Shown here piece by piece: positions 43,452 to 50,902 of a DNA stretch of 50,902 nt. The stretch is from Lachnospiraceae bacterium (GTDB taxonomy: Bacteria > Bacillota > Clostridia > Lachnospirales > Lachnospiraceae): positions 1 through 50,902 of the forward strand of contig JAFRIW010000039.1 in assembly GCA_017432565.1 (NCBI GenBank), in the 5' to 3' direction. A model generated the notes under the pieces. That model ran no database searches and had not been told where the DNA came from. It saw only the letters and a list, made by a program, of their open reading frames with translations. The translations under genes and the position numbers were made by a program. Every line of letters begins with the position of its first letter. Positions within the stretch are counted from its first letter, which is position 1.

Positions 43452-45170
43452 CTATTCCTCCTCTGCTTCCTCACCCTGTCTGCGCGGAAGGATGATCTCG
43501 ATCCGCGTCCCGTGCGGTTCATCCCTGGTGATCTCAAACTGTGTGTCCGCACCGTACAGGACATTCAGTCTCTCAATCGCGTTCTGGATTCCGATTCCCA
43601 GCCCTTTCTGCCGCTCGCCGGTCCTGCGGAATTCATTGATCCTCTCGATCAGCTCCTGATCGATTCCCTGCCCTGTATCCAGCATCCGGATCCGGATCCT
43701 GTCCTCTCCGAGAGGCTGTGCGATCACGAAAATATTGATCTGGTTCCCGATTTTGATCGAGTGCTTGATGGAATTTTCGGCAAAATTCTGAATCAGCAGC
43801 GGCGGCACCAGACAGGACGCAATCGAATCATCATACTCTACAAAAGCAAAGAATGTGTCCGGATAGCGCGCCTGCTGGATCTCAAAGTAATTGCGGATGT
43901 GGTCCATTTCCGCGCGCAGCGGCACCTCGTCCCGGTTCGCGTTCACGATGTATCGGAAATAGCGGGACAGACACAGTATCATTTTCTGAATCAGCGGATA
44001 TTCATTCTGCTCATAACTGTACAGAATATTCAGCGTATTCAGGATGAAGTGCGGCTGGATCTGCTGGCTTAAGAATTTCAGACGGATATCCTGCTTCTCG
44101 AGCTGCTCTTCGTAAACATTGATCTTGAGGTTCGACACTTCCTCCATCATCCGGTTGAACTCATGGTTCATGCGGTCAAACTCGGAGCCGCTCTCGCTCT
44201 CTTCAATCCGGTAGTCCATATTGCCGCGGCTGATCTCTTCCATCGCGTCGTTCAGCTTGCGCACCGGACGGATGATCCACCGTTTCATGAGGGAAATGAT
44301 CACAGGCAGTGCCAGCAGCCCGATCACGGACAGGCCCAGCATGATCCGCAGGAAGAGCGGAAAAGCACGCAGGACTCTCTGCACGGAAACACCGCGGATC
44401 ACCGTCATTCCGCACAGAGTAGAAGATGCCGCAACCGCCTCCATTCCTTTCTCCAGCACCGGGTGCGCAGGATCCAGGCCCTCCGCCTGAAAATCCTCTG
44501 CCGCACCGCATCTGTACAGGATCTTCCCGTCCTCATCCAGAAACAGAAGCCATTCTCCCTCATCCGCCATACCGAGTTCCCGGATCAGATCGTCGAGATC
44601 ATACCAGGCTCCGAAATAGCTCTGGCGGTATTTGGACATATAGAACAGCCTCGCCTCATCCCCGACGCTGCAGAATTCCCATTTGCCCATATTCCGTTCT
44701 TCGGTGAGCCGCCTGTCCAGGTATCCCTTCATGGCGTCTTTATGCATGGAATAGCTGTAGCGATTGTCGCGGATCACCTGCAGATCCGCCTGCGGAAAGA
44801 TGGAATACATACCGGAAATGGTGTTGTTTTCCTTGAAGAAATCGCCGTATTCGTTGTACAGCTTTACGGTCGCCTGCATTTTGTCGTCGTCTGTTCCGTC
44901 CTCCGGTGAGCGCAGGCGGGAAAAATAGAGGAACGACTGGCTCTCGCTGCTGATAAACCTGCTCCTGGTGGATCCGCTTGTCAGGTCTGATTCGATCCGG
45001 CTCAGATAGACTTCCAGAACACCCTGTGTGTTCTCGCGCATCTGGGAGACCAGGCCCCGGATCGCAAACGCGCTCATGATCAGCGTGATCAGATTCATCG
45101 GGATCAGGATCACAATGATCAGCATCATCAGCCGTACGGAATATAGTTTCTGTGTCGCCTTTTCGTTCAT
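43452..45170 (-). CDS. YesM-type sensor histidine kinase
   Basis: 572 residues: TM1 (about 13-35), an extracytoplasmic sensor (36-265), TM2 (270-297), HAMP (298-350) and a HisKA-type phosphorylation site His374 in QQIQPHFILNTLNIL, followed by a HATPase domain with the N box (NFAENSIKHS), DTGQG and GLGIGIQN. Such kinases sense sugars outside the cell and control LplABC-type importers. ATG 45170 is chosen for AGAGGAAG upstream. It is divergent from the MBL-GH3 gene, with 218 bases between the starts. Confidence 0.93.
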   Translation of the reverse strand: MNEKATQKLYSVRLMMLIIVILIPMNLITLIMSAFAIRGLVSQMRENTQGVLEVYLSRIESDLTSGSTRSRFISSESQSFLYFSRLRSPEDGTDDDKMQATVKLYNEYGDFFKENNTISGMYSIFPQADLQVIRDNRYSYSMHKDAMKGYLDRRLTEERNMGKWEFCSVGDEARLFYMSKYRQSYFGAWYDLDDLIRELGMADEGEWLLFLDEDGKILYRCGAAEDFQAEGLDPAHPVLEKGMEAVAASSTLCGMTVIRGVSVQRVLRAFPLFLRIMLGLSVIGLLALPVIISLMKRWIIRPVRKLNDAMEEISRGNMDYRIEESESGSEFDRMNHEFNRMMEEVSNLKINVYEEQLEKQDIRLKFLSQQIQPHFILNTLNILYSYEQNEYPLIQKMILCLSRYFRYIVNANRDEVPLRAEMDHIRNYFEIQQARYPDTFFAFVEYDDSIASCLVPPLLIQNFAENSIKHSIKIGNQINIFVIAQPLGEDRIRIRMLDTGQGIDQELIERINEFRRTGERQKGLGIGIQNAIERLNVLYGADTQFEITRDEPHGTRIEIILPRRQGEEAEEE

Positions 45171-45388
45171 GTATCTTCCTCTGTATACGGGGTGCATACA
45201 TATTCATTTTTACGCTATCAGCGGCATTTTCATTTGTCAACTGTCCGCCCGGAGATGCTCATTATCGGTTCATTTCAAGTCATATTTGTTTTATTTTCCC
45301 CGTTTTTTCCATGGTAAAATAAATATGGAATAACATCATTCTGATCGGGATACCGTCACAGTCCCGGCTCATCTATGGAGGAACGATT
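45171..45388. promoter_or_regulatory. Divergent promoter region, yesM / MBL-GH3 fusion
   Basis: On the plus strand TGGTAAAAT (45312-45320) is an extended -10-like element, with a TTATTT hexamer at 45291-45296 (18-base spacing) as weak -35. GGAGGA sits before ATG 45389. The yesM promoter should lie in the AT-rich left half. No clear operator dyad was found. Confidence 0.4.
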
Positions 45389-48300
45389 ATGAACGATCTT
45401 GTGTTCAGAACTGAGAAACTCACCGGCCGAATCACGAGGATTCATGCTTTCTGCGGAGAGATAATGTACCTGGTCGAGGGGGCTGATCGCGCCGCGCTGA
45501 TCGATACCGGCAGCGGCATCGGCGATCTGAAAAAATGTGTCGATCATCTCACCGACAAACCCTGTATCGTACTGCTGACCCACGGACATGTGGATCACGC
45601 CATGGGCGCCGCGCAGTTTGATCCGGTATACATGAACTTCCGTGACGAGCATATCTTCCGGCAGCACGCATCGCAGGACTTCCGCGAGGAAAGCCTGCAG
45701 ACACTGGTTCCGCCTTATCAGGCTGATGCGTCGGACCTGCAGCCTTCGCCGGATCCGGGATCGTTCCGGGATCTGGAGGAAGGAGACCGGTTCGACCTCG
45801 GCGGGATCACGGTCGAAGTATATGCCTGCCCCGGACACACACCCGGCTCCATGGTCATGCTATTTCCGGAGGAGCGCATCCTCCTGACCGGGGATGCCTG
45901 CAACCCGTTTACTTTCCTGTTTGATACTTATTCCACTTCCGTCGAGGAGTACGAGGAATCCCTCAAAGCGCTGGATGAAAAACTCTCCGGCCGCTTTGAC
46001 CGGATCCTGGTCTCCCACGGCAGCGGGGAAGGTTACCCGGAAATGATCCGCGATGTCATTCAGGTCTGTGAGGATATCAAAGCCCGCCGCACGGATGACA
46101 TCCCGTTCGATTTCAGAAACCGCAAGGGGGCAGGTCTGATCGCGAAGGAAACTTTCTTCTCTGACGATCCGAATGTCCGCATGCCCGGCAATATCGTCTA
46201 CAACCCGGACCGCATCCGACGGGAACAGATCCGCAGGGCGGGAGCGGAAGAGATCGAGGCACGGGTGCAGGATCTTCTCTCCCGCATGACGCTTGAGGAG
46301 AAGATCGGCCAGACGAGACAGTGCGGTCCGTCCCTGGTCGGCGCTTTCGGCATGAGCTTCGAAGAGGCGCTGAATATGATGTTTGACGGAAAGCTCAGCA
46401 AGGCCGATTTTGACAAAATGCTGGCATCTGCCGAGATGGACTTAAAGGAGGACGATATCCGCGCAGGGCGGATCGGTTCCTTCAACGGCGTGAACGGCGC
46501 GGAGCAGGTTCATCGTATCCAGCAGATCGCCGTGGAGGAATCGCGGCTCGGTATTCCGCTGCTGATCGGCTGCGACGTTATTCACGGACACCGGACCATC
46601 ACACCGATCCCGCTGGCGGAGAGCGGCGCTTTTGAGCCGTCCCTGTGGGAGCGGACCGCACGGATGTCCGCGAAGGAGGCGGCCGCAGACGGAGTCAAAT
46701 GGACCTTTGCCCCAATGGTAGACGTCGCGAAAGATGCACGCTGGGGCCGCATCAGTGAAGGTGCGGGCGAAGATACGCTGATGAACAGCCTGTACGGCGA
46801 GGCCAAGGTGCGCGGATACCAGACAGGGGATCCTTCCGCGTCTGATGCCATCGCCGCCTGTGTCAAGCACTTTGCCGCCTACGGCGGCGCGGAGGGCGGA
46901 CGAGACTATAACCGCGTCGAACTCTCAGAGCAGCGCCTCAGGGAAGACTACCTGCCCTCTTATGAAGCGTCCGTAAAAACCGGCGCGCTCACGGTGATGC
47001 CCGCCTTCAATGATATCAGCGGCGTTCCCTGTTCCTGCAATTCCTTCCTGCTGACCGCGGTCCTGCGGGGTGAGTGGGGGTTCGAGGGCATGACCATCAG
47101 TGACGCCAACGCCGTCGCGGAGCTGGTTGCCCACGGCGCGGCGGCGGACCGCAGAGATGCCGCCCGCCTCGCGATGAACGCAGGTATGGATATGGACATG
47201 ACCTCCGAGTGCTTTATCGAAGAACTGAAGGGGCTGGTCGAGAGCGGCGCCGTCAGCGAAGAAACCCTGGACCGCGCGGTCGCGGACATCCTTCGTGTCA
47301 AGTTCGCCCTCGGATTATTCGAAAACCCGTATTACATGGATGAACAGGATCCGGAGACGGCCTTCCTGAAGCCGGAATACCGGGCGCTCGCAAGAGAAGC
47401 CGCGGTCAAGTCCATCGTCCTGCTGAAGAATGATCCGGCGGCGGAAGGCGGTGCTCCGATACTTCCGCTCTCCCGCGATCTGCATCTGGGGATCTGCGGA
47501 GATCTCGCTTCAAGACGGGATGAAATGCCCGGCACCTGGGCTGTCAACGCCAGATCGGATGAGCATGTGAGCGTGATCGATGCCTGTGAGGCGCAGAAGG
47601 TACATTACACATATCTGAAGGCGGCTGACGCGGACGAGATCGCCGCACACGCGGCAGAATGCGACGTTTTCGTCGCGGTCATCGGCGAGCCGAGAGAATG
47701 GAGCGGAGAGGCCGCGAGCCGGTCTGATCTGAAGATCTCCGCCGATCAGCTGGAGATGGTTCAGCGCCTGCTTGACACCGGCAAGCCTGTCGTCACGGTG
47801 CTCTTCAACGGCCGTCCGATCGAGCTGTCCTTCCTGAAGGAGCATGTTCCGGCGATCGTGGAAGCCTGGCACCTGGGTGTGGAGGCCGGCAATGCCGTTC
47901 TCGACATCCTGTTCGGCGATGTCAACCCTTCCGCCAAACTGACGGCTTCCTTCCCTTACAACGCGGGCACCTGCCCCTGCTACTACGACCGGCCGAACAC
48001 CGGCCGTCCCGGCGGCAGGGCCAAGTTTACTTCGAAATACTTTGATGCCCCGCTGGCACCGGTCTACTCCTTTGGCGACGGTCTGTCCTATACGACCTAC
48101 GAATACACGGATCTGTACGCCCAGGCAGGGCCGGACGGCATCGACGTCCGGATCACCGTAAAGAACACCGGCAGCCGCGCAGGCGACGAAGTCGTTCTGT
48201 GCTTCTTCCGCGATCCCGTGGCGGAGCGCGTCCGTCCCGTCCGGAAACTCGCGGCATTTGAAAAGGTTCCGCTGGTGCCCGGTGAATCGAAAGTGATCCG

Positions 48301-48430
48301 GTTCCGCATCGCCAGAGAGCAGCTCGGCTATTTCAACAGCCGCATGGATTTTGTCGTGGATCCCGGCGAGATCGATATTTACGCCGGCGGCAGCCTCAGT
48401 ACCTGCCTGGAGACATCCGTGCAGATGTGA
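45389..48430 (+). CDS. Fusion protein: metallo-beta-lactamase-fold hydrolase + GH3 glycosidase
   Basis: 1013 residues in one uninterrupted frame. Residues 1-270 are a complete MBL-fold hydrolase with every metal ligand: LTHGHVDH (His65, His67, Asp69, His70), CPGHTPGS (His150), LTGDA (Asp169) and VSHGSG (His210). It ends with the usual NIVYNP closing strand. After a charged linker (about 274-287), residues 288-1013 are a complete BglX-like GH3: RMTLEEKIGQ, the KHF motif (VKHFAAYG), nucleophile Asp572 (GMTISDANAV), probable acid/base Glu774 (WSGEAASRSD) and a Fn3-like end with FGDGLSYTTYEY. No ATG with a ribosome binding site lies at the boundary. The start follows GGAGGA. No signal peptide. 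MBL substrate is unknown; ester, lactone or thioester cleavage is possible. It is divergent from yesM and has its own terminator. Confidence 0.9.
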   Translation: MNDLVFRTEKLTGRITRIHAFCGEIMYLVEGADRAALIDTGSGIGDLKKCVDHLTDKPCIVLLTHGHVDHAMGAAQFDPVYMNFRDEHIFRQHASQDFREESLQTLVPPYQADASDLQPSPDPGSFRDLEEGDRFDLGGITVEVYACPGHTPGSMVMLFPEERILLTGDACNPFTFLFDTYSTSVEEYEESLKALDEKLSGRFDRILVSHGSGEGYPEMIRDVIQVCEDIKARRTDDIPFDFRNRKGAGLIAKETFFSDDPNVRMPGNIVYNPDRIRREQIRRAGAEEIEARVQDLLSRMTLEEKIGQTRQCGPSLVGAFGMSFEEALNMMFDGKLSKADFDKMLASAEMDLKEDDIRAGRIGSFNGVNGAEQVHRIQQIAVEESRLGIPLLIGCDVIHGHRTITPIPLAESGAFEPSLWERTARMSAKEAAADGVKWTFAPMVDVAKDARWGRISEGAGEDTLMNSLYGEAKVRGYQTGDPSASDAIAACVKHFAAYGGAEGGRDYNRVELSEQRLREDYLPSYEASVKTGALTVMPAFNDISGVPCSCNSFLLTAVLRGEWGFEGMTISDANAVAELVAHGAAADRRDAARLAMNAGMDMDMTSECFIEELKGLVESGAVSEETLDRAVADILRVKFALGLFENPYYMDEQDPETAFLKPEYRALAREAAVKSIVLLKNDPAAEGGAPILPLSRDLHLGICGDLASRRDEMPGTWAVNARSDEHVSVIDACEAQKVHYTYLKAADADEIAAHAAECDVFVAVIGEPREWSGEAASRSDLKISADQLEMVQRLLDTGKPVVTVLFNGRPIELSFLKEHVPAIVEAWHLGVEAGNAVLDILFGDVNPSAKLTASFPYNAGTCPCYYDRPNTGRPGGRAKFTSKYFDAPLAPVYSFGDGLSYTTYEYTDLYAQAGPDGIDVRITVKNTGSRAGDEVVLCFFRDPVAERVRPVRKLAAFEKVPLVPGESKVIRFRIAREQLGYFNSRMDFVVDPGEIDIYAGGSLSTCLETSVQM

Positions 48431-48490
48431 AGTCTGCCGGAGTTCATTCAGATGAAATGTCCGCGATAATACATTCTTTCAGATGAGACG

Positions 48491-48530
48491 AAAATCCCGT
48501 CGGTTTAATCCGGCGGGATTTCTGTTTTTT
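48491..48530 (+). terminator. Intrinsic terminator after the MBL-GH3 gene
   Basis: AAATCCCGTCGG (48492-48503) pairs with CCGGCGGGATTT (48510-48521) with one G-T wobble; TCTGTTTTTT follows on the plus strand. The A run at the left also gives some activity for the opposite gene. Confidence 0.85.
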
Positions 48531-48557
48531 ATGATTCAGAAGAATTCTGCTGCATTC

Positions 48558-49907
48558 TCATCCCTGAACGTCAAATCTCATGACAAAAGGATCGTCGATC
48601 GTACACTTGCGCCAGTCCGCACCGGGATCGCCGTTCTTCATGAAACCGGTCCAGCAGTCCAGCATCCGGTCACTGAGCGCGAAGTCACCGTCCGTGAGCG
48701 GCCGCCAGCAGCGCCCAAGCGTCCCGAAGACGTACCAGAGCTCCGCGGAGTGGAAAGCACCGGCTTCGTCGCCGGGCATCTGCCGCGTGAAATAGTAGGC
48801 GTAAGGCGGATTGTTCTGTATCTCTTCTTCCCTGTGTGCAAACTGAAGTACGCCGTTGTAAAGCATGCCGTACTTTCCTGCTGACTGCTCTTCCTTCGAA
48901 ACACATCCGATATCTTCACTGTTGCTGCCGAGCATATACGGAATGTTACAGAGTTTTCCCTGATCGATCGTGTCGTAGTAGCCCTGCTCCAGGACATAGC
49001 CGTCGATGCAGGGAATCATCGGAAGACGCACGTTTTCGAAGCCGCCGGCCTCCGCTATTTTTTTGCCTATATACGCGTCAAACTGTTCCATCAGCTGCTG
49101 TGCCGGAATCTCTCTGAGTTCCTGCAGGCTGTGGATATTCATGCTCTCCACAATTTCCGTTCCGTCCTGCATGGCCTCTTCCATCGGCACGTCGCTGTGA
49201 AGCCCCACACCGTAGCTGCCGCCGCTCTGCAGGATCGCGCGGGCGAACATCCCCTTCGCAATCGGAGACGAGCAGATGGTCTGAACACTCATAGCGCCCG
49301 CCGACTGACCGAAAATCGTGATGTTCTCCGGATCGCCGCCGAAAGCGGAAATGTTCTCGCGCACCCAGGAAAGGGCTGCAATCTGATCCAGCGTGCCGTA
49401 GTTGCCGCACAGGCCTTTTTCACTCTCCTGCGCAAGCCATGGATGTGCCAGGAAGCCGAAAATGCCGCAGCGATAATTGATGGTGACCAGGATTACGCCC
49501 CTCTTCGCATAGGCCTCGCCGTCGAATTCCATTTCACTTCCGGCGCCGCCCATGAAGGCACCACCGTGAATATAAAAACCCACCGGGAGCTTCGCGTTCT
49601 CGTCCGCGTCATCGGGCGTCCAGATATTCAGATAGAGACAATCCTCGCTGACCGGCAGCTGAAATTCAGGGACAGAGTAGAATTCCTTCCCATAGAAAGG
49701 ATCATGACCTCCCTGCATGCAGCGGTTCCCGAAATGATCTGCCTTTACAACACCGTCAGAAGCTTCAGGCTTCTGCGGCGGCGCGAAACGCAGTTCGCCC
49801 ACCGGCGGCTTTGCATAGCCAATGCCGAGATAAGCGCGGTATCCGTCCTTCTGTCTGCCAATATAGGCTCCGCTTTCTGTCACGACCGGTTTCTGTGTCA
49901 ATGCCAT
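48558..49907 (-). CDS. Type-B carboxylesterase
   Basis: 449 residues, a little short for the family (usual about 500). The start ESGAYIGRQKDGYRAYLGIGYAKPP, EDCLYLNIWTP (88-98), oxyanion HGGAF (114-118) and nucleophile Ser202 in IFGQSAGAM are all typical; Glu in SNSEDIG and His in FHSAELWYVFG complete the triad. It differs clearly from the other esterase (20852) and so is not a recent copy. It may deacylate the ligands of the neighbouring glycosidases. No signal peptide. Its 3' end faces the MBL-GH3 terminator. Confidence 0.9.
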   Translation of the reverse strand: MALTQKPVVTESGAYIGRQKDGYRAYLGIGYAKPPVGELRFAPPQKPEASDGVVKADHFGNRCMQGGHDPFYGKEFYSVPEFQLPVSEDCLYLNIWTPDDADENAKLPVGFYIHGGAFMGGAGSEMEFDGEAYAKRGVILVTINYRCGIFGFLAHPWLAQESEKGLCGNYGTLDQIAALSWVRENISAFGGDPENITIFGQSAGAMSVQTICSSPIAKGMFARAILQSGGSYGVGLHSDVPMEEAMQDGTEIVESMNIHSLQELREIPAQQLMEQFDAYIGKKIAEAGGFENVRLPMIPCIDGYVLEQGYYDTIDQGKLCNIPYMLGSNSEDIGCVSKEEQSAGKYGMLYNGVLQFAHREEEIQNNPPYAYYFTRQMPGDEAGAFHSAELWYVFGTLGRCWRPLTDGDFALSDRMLDCWTGFMKNGDPGADWRKCTIDDPFVMRFDVQG

Positions 49908-49976
49908 TTTTTGTCCCTCCCTTGTCCTGTGCCATACCGGCAGGTTCGAGAATTACGTTCTCTCACTGCTTAAACG

Positions 49977-50018
49977 CAAAAAGTACAGAACATTCCATTT
50001 TCATGAATGTTCTGTACT
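49977..50018 (-). terminator. Intrinsic terminator after the truncated dehydrogenase
   Basis: AGTACAGAACATTC (49982-49995) and its exact complement (50005-50018) form a 14-bp stem with a 9-base loop. On the minus strand a TTTTT run follows. Confidence 0.85.
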
Positions 50019-50096
50019 CATCTTACAACAGGCATTCTCGAGCAAATAGAAATTTCGTGACTTATCCTGTCAAAATCATGACTCACGCAGCCTTGT

Positions 50097-50545
50097 TTAC
50101 ATCCACTCCGACGGATCTGACCAGCCCCGCGCTCCAAGGTATTTCTCCAGCGGCATTTTCGCAATCTGCTCCTTTGTAAGACCCGAATTCATCATGCGGG
50201 CCCAGCCGCCTTCCGCCTTCTGACCGGAGATCGCGTCCGATGGCTTCATGAGATTCAGCAGCGGTTCTCCCGCCCTGAACCGGCGTGCGTTCTCGCGGAT
50301 AATATCAATTGTAGCCGCCTGCCGGTCCGGCACCTGCGGCGTGCAGTGCGGCGTGATATAAACCGTCGGCATATGCCAGAGCGGGGAGTCCGGAGAGAGC
50401 GGCTGCTCCTCGAAAACATCCAGCCCGGCGCCGGAAAGCGTTCCGTCGTTCAAGGCCTCGATCATATCTTCCGTGCAGACCAGGCCTCCGCGTCCCATGT
50501 TCACCAGAAACGCCCCCTGCTTCACCTGTCTGAAAGTTCCCCGGA
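50097..50545 (-). pseudogene. D-2-hydroxyacid dehydrogenase, 5'-truncated
   Basis: Homology runs from about 50545 (GTFRQVKQGAFLVNMGRGGLV) to the stop at 50097. It covers only the C-terminal part of the NAD-binding domain and the closing segment: the GAGLDVFEEQPL motif and the catalytic His in TPHCTPQV, followed by a longer tail (YLGARGWSDPSEWM) seen in formate-dehydrogenase-like and phosphoglycerate-dehydrogenase-like proteins. The N-terminal ~170-200 residues, including the GxGxxG loop, are missing. Upstream, the frame reaches a stop within ten codons. A lone ATG at 50525 is internal. The deletion abuts the IS left end, so the gene is probably inactive. Confidence 0.75.
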
Positions 50546-50557
50546 AAAGGAGAAAAC

Positions 50558-50580
50558 ATGAAAATCGGATTTATCCGACC
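50558..50580 (+). pseudogene. Beginning of an unidentified gene, cut by the IS left end
   Basis: AAAAGGAG (50545-50552) is a fitting ribosome binding site for ATG 50558, and the first codons read MKIGFIR, the start of many Rossmann-fold oxidoreductases. The frame then runs into the IS left-end hairpin and stops at 50633-50635. Only about seven host codons remain, so the identity is unknown. Confidence 0.4.
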
Positions 50581-50647
50581 AGTCGAGAAGACTCCCGCCT
50601 CTACAGTCGCCTCTACATGCCTCTACAGGCGGTGAGATGAATCGACT
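50581..50647 (+). repeat. Left-end hairpin of the second IS200/IS605-type element
   Basis: Outer arms AGTCGA (50581-50586) and TCGACT (50642-50647) enclose CTCCCGCCT and AGGCGGTGAG arms. Three copies of GCCTCTACA (50597, 50609 and 50619) lie in the loop. The CCCGCCTCT/AGGCGGTG core matches the right-end hairpin at 205-224, so the two elements are related. It lies 5' of the second tnpB. Confidence 0.6.
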
Positions 50648-50684
50648 AAATTAATATTTGATAGTAGAACATGTGTTCGATTTC

Positions 50685-50693
50685 TGATATAAT
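50685..50693 (+). promoter_or_regulatory. Extended -10 promoter of tnpB
   Basis: TGATATAAT matches TGnTATAAT. Transcription would begin about 50700, upstream of three GCCATAAGT repeats and the tnpB start. No good -35 was seen. Confidence 0.45.
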
Positions 50694-50713
50694 TAACATG
50701 TACCGATTCTTCC

Positions 50714-50740
50714 GCCATAAGTGCCATAAGTGCCATAAGT
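50714..50740 (+). repeat. Three tandem GCCATAAGT repeats before tnpB
   Basis: Perfect 9-bp units at 50714-50722, 50723-50731 and 50732-50740. They directly precede the GAGG ribosome binding site (50741-50744). Confidence 0.9.
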
Positions 50741-50750
50741 GAGGATCAAC

Positions 50751-50902
50751 ATGGATAATAAGGCTTTCAGATATCGAATATACCCTAATATGGCACAGCT
50801 TGAACTGATACTGAAGACCATCGGCTCCTGCCGCTTTGTGTATAATGAGGCACTGTCTGCGAAGGAAGGTGCATATAAAGACAGCGGAACAGTACTAAGT
50901 AC
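50751..50902 (+). CDS. tnpB: TnpB (IS200/IS605 family), N-terminal part, cut by window edge
   Basis: The first 50 codons: MDNKAFRYRIYPNMAQLELI, then KTIGSCRFVYNEALSAKE. This is the N-terminal signature of TnpB (Y-R-(I/L)-YP, then G-(S/C)-(C/A)-RFVYN), an RNA-guided nuclease of transposons. GAGG at 50741-50744 precedes the ATG by six bases. The rest is outside the window, so the catalytic sites cannot be judged. Same orientation as the tnpB tail at position 2. Confidence 0.9.
   Translation, partial: MDNKAFRYRIYPNMAQLELILKTIGSCRFVYNEALSAKEGAYKDSGTVLS

Noticed and set aside
50597..50627. Three short spaced repeats resembling a CRISPR array
   Set aside because: Units are only 9 bp with 1-3 bp between them, and sit in an IS end hairpin.
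50558..50635. A 25-codon plus-strand peptide with a good ribosome site
   Set aside because: Most of it reads through IS left-end hairpin sequence; it is better seen as a gene start cut by the element than as a small gene.

Overview
The window reads as chromosomal DNA of a moderately GC-rich anaerobic Firmicute, most likely a gut Lachnospiraceae-type Clostridium. The grounds are strong AGGAGG-type ribosome binding sites, a YesM/YesN two-component system beside a YtcQ/LplB/YtcP-type sugar ABC transporter, GPH symporters, several GH3/GH43/GH2/GH78 enzymes without export signals, and small Clostridia-type proteins. No rRNA, tRNA, CRISPR array or prophage was seen. Each edge cuts through an IS200/IS605-type tnpB gene in the same orientation: the last 28 codons at the left, the first 50 at the right.

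Layout. 1-240: tnpB tail and a probable omega-RNA/right end. 249-1673: GT39-type membrane glycosyltransferase (-). 1705-2491: yccF (+), bracketed by two copies of the 3' end of a GH3 gene, one of them carrying a nonsense codon. 2390-8193: two GH3 glycosidases (-) around an AraC regulator (+). 8317-22450: a long run of minus-strand genes. In transcription order these are a type-B carboxylesterase, MoxR ATPase, DUF58 protein, DUF4129-like membrane protein, a 1787-residue DUF4062/STAND-ATPase/TPR/Sel1 protein, a CaCA cation exchanger, a small protein, an Fe-S flavoprotein, a second small protein and two methyltransferases. 22618-23901: a lone condensation/acyltransferase-like protein (+). 24003-43448: mostly minus-strand carbohydrate genes, comprising UPF0173 hydrolase, GH43, a membrane protein, GH78 with a divergent AraC regulator, GH43 plus GPH symporter, then GH43-GH2-pgmB-GT1, and a CUT1 ABC transporter under YesMN control. 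45389-48430: a 1013-residue protein fusing a complete metallo-beta-lactamase-fold hydrolase to a complete GH3 glycosidase. 48558-49907: a second type-B carboxylesterase. 50097-50902: a 5'-truncated 2-hydroxyacid dehydrogenase abutting the left end of the second IS element.

How it fits together. About 24.7-49.9 kb looks like a Gram-positive glycan or plant-glycoside utilisation locus. Sugars enter by the ABC transporter and the GPH symporter. They are hydrolysed in the cytoplasm by beta-glucosidase/xylosidase, arabinofuranosidase/xylosidase, beta-galactosidase and alpha-rhamnosidase-type enzymes. Two esterases could remove acyl groups, and PgmB channels a beta-sugar 1-phosphate into central metabolism. 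A GT1-type glycosyltransferase inside a glycosidase operon hints that freed aglycones may be re-glycosylated.

The two most unusual items are the MoxR-DUF58-DUF4129-STAND operon (11.9-20.8 kb), which resembles the logic of MoxR/vWA-linked conflict or stress systems, and the MBL-GH3 fusion. Function for both is inferred from domains only.
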